Notes under the pieces: generated by a model
Databases searched by the model: none
What the model was told of the DNA's origin: nothing
Seen by the model: only the letters and a program-made list of their open reading frames with translations
NCBI GenBank assembly: GCA_900552705.1
Contig: USAX01000057.1
Span: 1 to 11,665, forward strand
Direction: 5' to 3'
From: an uncultured Collinsella sp.
GTDB lineage: Bacteria > Actinomycetota > Coriobacteriia > Coriobacteriales > Coriobacteriaceae
DNA: 11,665 bases
Shown: positions 7,378 to 11,665 of the stretch, piece after piece
Layout of the letters: every line of letters starts with the position of its first letter
Position numbering within the stretch: position 1 is the first letter of the stretch
Program-made: the position numbers and the translations under genes

Positions 7378-7406
7378 TTGACTTTAGGTAACTAAAGTTT
7401 CATACT
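7378..7406 (+). promoter_or_regulatory. sigma70-type promoter for the cstA leader
   Basis: A -35 box TTGACT (7378-7383) and a -10 box CATACT (7401-7406) are separated by the ideal 17 bp. Transcription would begin near 7413, giving a leader of about 235 nt before cstA. That leader holds the short reading frame and the terminator described below. Confidence 0.7.
7381..7398. promoter_or_regulatory. candidate operator palindrome in the promoter spacer
   Basis: ACTTTAG (7381-7387) and CTAAAGT (7392-7398) form a perfect 7-bp inverted repeat around GTAA. The palindrome overlaps the end of the -35 box and fills most of the spacer, where a bound dimeric regulator would block RNA polymerase or, as in MerR-type control, distort the spacer. 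The regulator is unknown and is not encoded nearby in the window. Confidence 0.55.
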
Positions 7407-7477
7407 CCTTTTCAACCACTGGGGGATGTGAACACGCACGGATCGTTCGCATCATGATTGAAGAGGATTTTTTAGAC

Positions 7478-7522
7478 ATGTTCACGCATCAGCTAAACAT
7501 TATCAGCGTAGTAATTATCTGA
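7478..7522 (+). CDS. 14-residue leader peptide ending in branched-chain residues
   Basis: The frame encodes MFTHQLNIISVVII followed by TGA. GAGGA at 7463-7467 lies 10 bases before the ATG. An in-frame ATG at 7454 would give a 22-residue form but lacks a ribosome binding site. Six of the last seven residues are Ile or Val, encoded by ATT ATC (AGC) GTA GTA ATT ATC just before the stop. A stem-loop starts on the base after the stop and an intrinsic terminator follows. Leader peptides with runs of the regulatory amino acid before a terminator are the hallmark of transcription attenuation, as in ilv and leu operons. Here the downstream gene is a transporter. The peptide itself probably has no other function. 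Confidence 0.65.
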   Translation: MFTHQLNIISVVII

Positions 7523-7562
7523 TGCGGGTTAGCACATACAGCTAGCCCGTACGATAACGGGC
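7523..7562 (+). promoter_or_regulatory. mutually exclusive stem-loops after the leader peptide
   Basis: Segment 7523-7533 can pair with 7541-7551 (11 bp, two G-U pairs, 7-base loop ACATACA). Part of the second segment, GCCCGT (7545-7550), can instead pair with ACGGGC (7557-7562) around a 6-base loop. The first arm starts directly after the leader stop codon, so ribosome position would affect which pairing forms. I found no strong pairing partner for the 5' arm of the terminator, so a full antiterminator is not demonstrated. Confidence 0.5.
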
Positions 7563-7574
7563 GGCTGATGAAGA

Positions 7575-7612
7575 TGAGGGCCGTCGAGCGCAACCGACGG
7601 CCCTCATTTTTT
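7575..7612 (+). terminator. intrinsic terminator in the cstA leader (candidate attenuator)
   Basis: A perfect 12-bp stem, TGAGGGCCGTCG (7575-7586) against CGACGGCCCTCA (7595-7606), has an 8-base loop and is followed by six T residues (7607-7612). It lies after the leader frame and 35 bases before the cstA start. Transcripts from the promoter at 7378-7406 must cross it to express cstA, which points to regulated readthrough. Confidence 0.9.
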
Positions 7613-7647
7613 ATGTCTGAGAAGTTCTTTTTAGAGGAGGAAATGTA

Positions 7648-9537
7648 ATGAACGGAGTTTTGCTCATGGTTGTGGCCGCGGCGGTGCTCGCCTGCGGCTA
7701 TCTGGGCTATGGCCGATGGCTGGCCAACAAGTGGGGCGTTGACAAAGAGGCCCTCACGCCGGCCAAGCGCATGAAGGACGGCAAGAGCTTCTCGCCCGTT
7801 TCCGCCTTTACCGCGTTCTCGCACCAGTTCAGCTCGATCTGCGGTGCCGGCCCTGTTACGGGTACGATCGTCGCCATGGCCTTTGGCTGGCTGCCCGTCG
7901 TGCTCTGGGTCCTCGTCGGCGGCATCTTCTTTGGCGCCGTCCACGACTTTGGCGCCCTGTATGCCTCGATGAAGAACAACGGCAAGTCGCTCGCTCAGCT
8001 CATCGAGAAGTACATCGGCAAGACCGGCCGTCGCCTGTTCCTGCTGTTCTGCTGGCTGTTCTGCATCATCGTCATCGCCGCCTTCACCGACATGGTCTGC
8101 AAGACGTTCATGTTCACCCCGGCCGTTGACGCTTCTGGTGCTGCTACCGGTGCCATCGACTTCACCAAGTCCTATGCCGCCGGCTGCGCTGGTACCATCT
8201 CCATCCTGTTCACCTTCGTCGCTATCGCCTTTGGTTGGGCCCAGAAGAAGTTCAACCTCACCGGTGCTACCGAGTTCGTCACCGGCGTGGTCCTCATGGT
8301 TCTCATGTTCGCCGTCGGTATGCAGTTCCCGGTCTACCTGGATAAGTTCCAGTGGTTCGCCGTCGTCATGGTCTACCTGGTCTTCGCTGGCGCTATGCCC
8401 ATCCAGATGCTCAAGACCCCGCGTGACTACCTCACTTCCATCATGATGATCGTCATGATCGTTTGCGCTGTCCTCGGCATCGTCGTCCTGGGCGCCAACG
8501 GTCAGGCCACCATCACCGCTCCGGTCTTCACCGGCTTCTCCACTGCCTCCGGCATGATGTTCCCGGTCCTGTTCGTCTCCGTCGCTTGCGGTGCTCTCTC
8601 CGGTTTCCACAGCCTCGTTTCTTCCGGCACCTCTTCCAAGCAGGTCGAGAAGGAGCAGGACGCCGTCAAGGTCGGTTACGGCGCAATGATCGTCGAGTCC
8701 TTCGTCGGCATCCTTGCCATCATCGTCGCCGGCATCATGTTCTCCGATATGAACACCGCCGGTACCGGCGCCCTCAACGCTGGTGTCGCTTCCACCCCGT
8801 TCCAGATCTTCGCCGCTGGCATCTCCCGCGGTATGCAGGCCTTCGGTGTTGACGGCACGCTCGCTACCGTCTTCATGACTATGAACGTCTCCGCTCTGGC
8901 CCTGACCTCGCTCGACGCCGTCGCCCGCATCGCCCGCACCTCGTTCTCCGAGTTCTTTGCCCAGAGCAACGATGCTCTGGCCATCGAGTCCAAGGCCGGC
9001 TATATGAAGGTCCTCGGCAACCCCTGGTTCGCCACGGTCGTTACCCTGCTTCCCGGTCTCGCCCTCGCTTTTGGTGGCTATGCCAACATCTGGCCGCTCT
9101 TTGGTGCTTCCAACCAGCTGCTCGGCGGTATGACCATGATCACCCTCGCCGTGTTCTGCAAGTGCACCGGTCGCAAGGGCTGGATGCTCTACGTGCCCGT
9201 CGCCTTCCTGCTCTGCTGCACCTTCACCTCGCTGGTCCAGAGCGCCATGGGCTGCATGACCGCCGTCCAGGCCTACGGTTTCTTCGGTACCATCCCGGCT
9301 ACCGCCACCACGGCCGCCGTCTCCGTCGCCGCCACCAAGGGCCTGCAGCTCGTCTTTGCCGTTCTGCTGATGGTCCTGGGCCTCATCGTCGCCGTCAACT
9401 GCCTCAAGGAGTTCTTCGGCAAGGAGGCTGGCTCCATGCCTGATGAGGAGCCCGAGTGGTCCGAGATGGGCAAGGCCGAGTACGGTCGCGCCGCTGCCGC
9501 TGAAGCTCCTGCCGACGCCGAGGCCGCCAAGGCCTAG
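7648..9537 (+). CDS. cstA: CstA-family carbon starvation / peptide or pyruvate transporter
   Basis: Polytopic inner-membrane protein of 629 residues. E. coli relatives are CstA (peptide and pyruvate uptake) and BtsT (pyruvate-proton symport); the substrate here cannot be told from sequence. Family motifs near the N-terminus are GYGRWLANKWG (20-30), TPAKRMKDGKSF (37-48), SHQFSSICGAGPVTG (58-72) and GAVHDF (96-101). More than a dozen hydrophobic segments run to about residue 592. A hydrophilic tail rich in Ala and Glu follows (about 593-629). It is shorter than the E. coli proteins (about 700). GAGGAGG at 7634-7640 lies 7 bases before the ATG. Codons are strongly biased to C-ending forms (GTC, TTC, ACC, CTC), more so than in the upstream operon, suggesting high expression. 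It has its own promoter, leader and terminator, so it is monocistronic. Confidence 0.93.
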   Translation: MNGVLLMVVAAAVLACGYLGYGRWLANKWGVDKEALTPAKRMKDGKSFSPVSAFTAFSHQFSSICGAGPVTGTIVAMAFGWLPVVLWVLVGGIFFGAVHDFGALYASMKNNGKSLAQLIEKYIGKTGRRLFLLFCWLFCIIVIAAFTDMVCKTFMFTPAVDASGAATGAIDFTKSYAAGCAGTISILFTFVAIAFGWAQKKFNLTGATEFVTGVVLMVLMFAVGMQFPVYLDKFQWFAVVMVYLVFAGAMPIQMLKTPRDYLTSIMMIVMIVCAVLGIVVLGANGQATITAPVFTGFSTASGMMFPVLFVSVACGALSGFHSLVSSGTSSKQVEKEQDAVKVGYGAMIVESFVGILAIIVAGIMFSDMNTAGTGALNAGVASTPFQIFAAGISRGMQAFGVDGTLATVFMTMNVSALALTSLDAVARIARTSFSEFFAQSNDALAIESKAGYMKVLGNPWFATVVTLLPGLALAFGGYANIWPLFGASNQLLGGMTMITLAVFCKCTGRKGWMLYVPVAFLLCCTFTSLVQSAMGCMTAVQAYGFFGTIPATATTAAVSVAATKGLQLVFAVLLMVLGLIVAVNCLKEFFGKEAGSMPDEEPEWSEMGKAEYGRAAAAEAPADAEAAKA

Positions 9538-9544
9538 TCGGTCG

Positions 9545-9564
9545 GACGGGTTGAATCTCCCGTC
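9545..9564 (+). repeat. small hairpin just after cstA
   Basis: GACGGG (9545-9550) pairs with CCCGTC (9559-9564) around an 8-base loop, followed by TATTTG. It lies 7 bases after the cstA stop and just before the main terminator; it may protect the mRNA 3' end or act as a weak first terminator. Confidence 0.4.
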
Positions 9565-9576
9565 TATTTGACTCGG

Positions 9577-9615
9577 AAAGACCGGGTCCGCAATCAAGCG
9601 GACCCGGTCTTTTTT
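9577..9615 (+). terminator. intrinsic terminator of cstA
   Basis: A stem of at least 12 bp, GACCGGGTCCGC (9580-9591) against GCGGACCCGGTC (9598-9609), has a 6-base loop. It is followed by six T residues (9610-9615) that can also pair with the AAA at 9577-9579. It lies about 40 bases after the cstA stop. Confidence 0.93.
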
Positions 9616-9656
9616 CTTGTGAGAACAGGTGGTGCAAGGGCGTTCTCGCAGATGTT

Positions 9657-9686
9657 TTGCGTGGATAGGCTCGTGCGTTGTACCAT
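9657..9686 (+). promoter_or_regulatory. candidate promoter for the JetD-like gene
   Basis: TTGCGT (9657-9662) and TACCAT (9681-9686) are separated by 18 bp, each matching 4 of 6 consensus bases. A start near 9693 would give a leader of about 28 nt before the GTG at 9721. The gene follows a strong terminator, so it needs its own promoter. Confidence 0.4.
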
Positions 9687-9720
9687 ATGGACGTATATGT
9701 GTGCATATGAAAGGGGCCCC

Positions 9721-11665
9721 GTGGCCAAGACGGTATATTCCGATAATCAAAACAATGTCGATGCCCTGGCTGAGCGTCTGAGCAGCCAGACATCGCTTTC
9801 TGCCGAGCGTGCCAAGCTGGTTGCCTACGACCTGCTTTGCCGCAAGGCGCTCAAGATTAAGTCGAGTGCGCTGGCGCAGATTTTCCGCTCCGTCGATAAG
9901 GAGTGCGACACCAAGGCGATGCGCGATGAGCTTATCGCGGCAAATATCGTGACCAAGATCGAGGGTAGTGGCATTAACGGGCGCCCGGCGTTCTATACCA
10001 TCAATGCCGAGATCCGCGATGCCCAGGAGCAACCTGCCGAGTCCGTCGAAGATTTTGTCGTCGAGGATTCCGCTGACGTGCCTGCTGTGGAAGAAGTTGC
10101 TCCGCGTGAGCATGTCGATACCGATGAGTTGCTCGATGAGAACGTTGTGCGTGCCTTTACGGCCAAGGCAGGACGCGGCGGTTTTGGCGGGGGCGGCAAG
10201 CGCGATGCACAGCGCCGCGCCCAGCAGGAGCGCTTCCGTCGCGCCGTTGCTCGAAAGGGCGAGACGGATGCCGAGGCTGTTGAGAACGAGGTTGCTGCCG
10301 AGTCGCAGAAGCCCACGAAGGAGCAAAAGCCCGTGGAGGCCCAAGAGCCCAAGCGCCGCCGCGGTGCTCACTTTAAGGCTGCACAGCAGGGTGCCGCGCG
10401 TGAGGTCGAAGAGTCTTCTGAGGTTGCAGACGATGTTGAGGAGTCTGCCAAGAGGGCTCCGGGTTCATGTCGTCCCGGCCGCGGGTTTGCGGGACGCGCG
10501 TATCCCGTAAAGCGTCAGGAGAAGGGCGAGTCGGTTTCGACCACCCAGGACGAGAAGGCCGTTGAGCCGGCGGCTCGCGAGCAAAAGCCTGTTGAGCCGC
10601 AGCTTGAGGCTGATGCCGAGGCCAAGGGCCAGCAGCCTACTGATGAGCAGACGGAGCGGGGCGCGTCGAGCAAGCCTCGCCGCCGTCGCCATCGTGGGGG
10701 CCGCAGTTCCCATGCCGAGACTGCAGCCGAGAGGACCACGCCGCAGGACGAGGATGCGAAGGCCGAGGTTTCTTCGGGGCAGCCTAAGCGCCAGCCGGCG
10801 AAGGAGAGCAAGTCCGATCGTCCGCAGAAGCAGGCGTCTATGCCGAAGCGCGAGCGCAATTCCCAAGGCGATTCTAAACGCAAGTCTCAGAAGAAGCCGG
10901 AGTCTTCCGCAGCAGGTACTGCTGCCCAGCAGCCCAAGTCGGCCGTTCGCGGTGAGGTATCGGCGTTCGCCCTTGCCCGCGTTTTAGGCAGGCAGCTGCT
11001 CAAGGTTGTCCCTACGCCTACGGCGCTCTCTAAGATCAAGGAGCAGCAGACACAGATCGTAAAGGTCGAGGGCAAGGACGGCAAAAAGGCTCCGCAGCGC
11101 ACTCAGCACAACGAGATGTCCAACCGCAAGATTGCCGAGGAAATCGCAATCATCCAGGCTTGGATCGAGCAGAACCGAGGTGCCGATACGCCGGTTGCCT
11201 CGCGCCGCCAGCGTGCCTACCAGATCTTTAACGACGAGAAGGCTTTTGACGGCAAGCACGGTGAGCGCCTGATAAGGCGCATGACCGAAAAGGGCATCAG
11301 CATGCAGGCGATCAAGGTCGCCCCCAATCGCCCCGTGCACTTTACGGGCTTCTTTACGCTGGGCGCCGACAAGCCGTTCATTATGGTCGAAAACCTGGAC
11401 ACCTACGACGAGATCGTCAAGCTGCTGCGTGGCCGCAAGCACGCCAAGCTCTTTGGCATCAAGGTGGGCGGCGTGATTTTTGGCGGCGGATGCAAGGCGA
11501 GCGTCTCGCATGCCCTGGACGATTATCTGGCCGAGATTGGCTATCGCTTTAACTACGTCTACTACGTGGGCGATATCGACCGCGAGGGCGCGCGCATCGT
11601 CGAGCAGGCTCGCAATGCCAATGTGGTTGAGATTCGCCTGCATGCCGGCATGTACCGCGCCATGC
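9721..11665 (+). CDS. winged-helix-like, low-complexity linker, JetD/DUF2220-like Toprim protein (3' end cut off)
   Basis: The frame is open for 648 codons and runs off the window. GTG 9721 follows AAAGGGG (9710-9716) at proper spacing; an in-frame ATG at 9697 has no clear ribosome binding site. Residues about 25-97 look like a winged helix: helices at SAERAKLVAYDLL and SSALAQIF, a recognition-like helix TKAMRDELIAANIV, then a hairpin ending RPAFYTI. Residues about 101-405 are low-complexity and rich in Glu, Lys, Arg, Gln and Ala, with a Gly-Arg box GRGGFGGGGKR (151-161), basic clusters (210-214, 318-328) and EQKPVE twice (201-206, 287-292). From about 408 the sequence becomes ordered. SRRQRAYQIFNDEKAFD (494-510) resembles the RxRSLxIFGDEK motif of JetD/DUF2220 proteins. 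A Toprim core follows: Glu557 in MVENLDTYD, FGGG (587-590) and GDIDREG with Asp618 and Asp620. Function is unknown; nuclease or nucleic-acid processing is inferred from the fold. No JetA, JetB or JetC is visible. Confidence 0.75.
   Translation, partial: MAKTVYSDNQNNVDALAERLSSQTSLSAERAKLVAYDLLCRKALKIKSSALAQIFRSVDKECDTKAMRDELIAANIVTKIEGSGINGRPAFYTINAEIRDAQEQPAESVEDFVVEDSADVPAVEEVAPREHVDTDELLDENVVRAFTAKAGRGGFGGGGKRDAQRRAQQERFRRAVARKGETDAEAVENEVAAESQKPTKEQKPVEAQEPKRRRGAHFKAAQQGAAREVEESSEVADDVEESAKRAPGSCRPGRGFAGRAYPVKRQEKGESVSTTQDEKAVEPAAREQKPVEPQLEADAEAKGQQPTDEQTERGASSKPRRRRHRGGRSSHAETAAERTTPQDEDAKAEVSSGQPKRQPAKESKSDRPQKQASMPKRERNSQGDSKRKSQKKPESSAAGTAAQQPKSAVRGEVSAFALARVLGRQLLKVVPTPTALSKIKEQQTQIVKVEGKDGKKAPQRTQHNEMSNRKIAEEIAIIQAWIEQNRGADTPVASRRQRAYQIFNDEKAFDGKHGERLIRRMTEKGISMQAIKVAPNRPVHFTGFFTLGADKPFIMVENLDTYDEIVKLLRGRKHAKLFGIKVGGVIFGGGCKASVSHALDDYLAEIGYRFNYVYYVGDIDREGARIVEQARNANVVEIRLHAGMYRAM

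Noticed and set aside
7128..7391. 87-residue plus-strand open frame between the two transcription units
   Set aside because: It has no credible ribosome binding site, its translation follows the inverted repeats, and it ends inside the cstA promoter.
7564..7594. CTGATGA core resembling a hammerhead ribozyme
   Set aside because: The required GAAA segment and the third stem are missing; the bases after CTGATGA belong to the cstA leader terminator.
9707..9781. Short frame beginning at ATG 9707 ahead of the JetD-like gene
   Set aside because: It is out of frame with the long coding region, ends after about 24 codons, and contains the ribosome binding site of the GTG start, so it is probably incidental.
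7489..10371. 960-residue open frame on the minus strand, antisense to cstA and the start of the next gene
   Set aside because: It is a shadow of the strongly C-ending codon bias of cstA. The translation is low-complexity (Gly, Asp, Glu, His rich), spans the cstA terminator, and has no family motif.
9721..11665. Complete Wadjet (JetABCD) defence locus
   Set aside because: Only a JetD-like C-terminal region is present. No SMC-type JetC, JetA or JetB is encoded in the window, and the upstream genes are housekeeping.
1..11665. CRISPR array, insertion sequence, prophage attachment site or tRNA gene
   Set aside because: No regularly spaced repeats, transposase or integrase frames, or cloverleaf with a T-loop were seen on either strand.

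Overview
The window looks like chromosomal DNA of a GC-rich actinomycete of the class Coriobacteriia, most like Collinsella or a close relative. This rests on three things: moderately high GC with strong Shine-Dalgarno sites, a compact acpS-nnr-alr-udg-tsaE operon, and a TsaB-RimI-TsaD fusion protein. The genus is inferred, not proven. All convincing genes lie on the plus strand.

Layout. (1) Bases 1 to about 62 are the 3' end of a 5S rRNA gene, the tail of an rRNA operon, closed by a strong intrinsic terminator (98-128). (2) A promoter near 179-208 starts a tight six-gene operon (238-7061): holo-ACP synthase, bifunctional NAD(P)HX repair enzyme, alanine racemase, family 4 uracil-DNA glycosylase, TsaE, and a fused TsaB-RimI-TsaD protein. 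Gaps are 0, 2, 8, 12 and -14 nt, and a terminator follows (7074-7103). (3) Bases 7104-7377 hold no convincing gene but contain strong inverted repeats. (4) A control region for a CstA-type transporter spans 7340-7647. It has a good promoter with a perfect palindrome in its spacer, a short reading frame ending in Ile-Ile-Ser-Val-Val-Ile-Ile, overlapping stem-loops and a perfect 12-bp intrinsic terminator, followed by cstA (7648-9537) and its own terminator. (5) A GTG-started reading frame (9721 to beyond the window end) encodes a winged-helix-like N-terminus, about 300 residues of low-complexity charged linker, and a C-terminal region with a Toprim core resembling JetD of the Wadjet anti-plasmid system.

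How the genes fit together. The first operon is housekeeping: acyl-carrier-protein activation, repair of damaged NAD(P)H, D-alanine for the cell wall, uracil removal from DNA, and three of the four bacterial t6A37 tRNA-modification functions (TsaB, TsaD, TsaE; TsaC must be elsewhere). The cstA unit looks separately controlled, possibly by transcription attenuation that senses branched-chain aminoacyl-tRNA supply. The last gene is the best candidate for something undescribed: a JetD-like Toprim protein without visible JetABC partners and with a long charged linker. Its 3' end and right-hand neighbours are outside the window.
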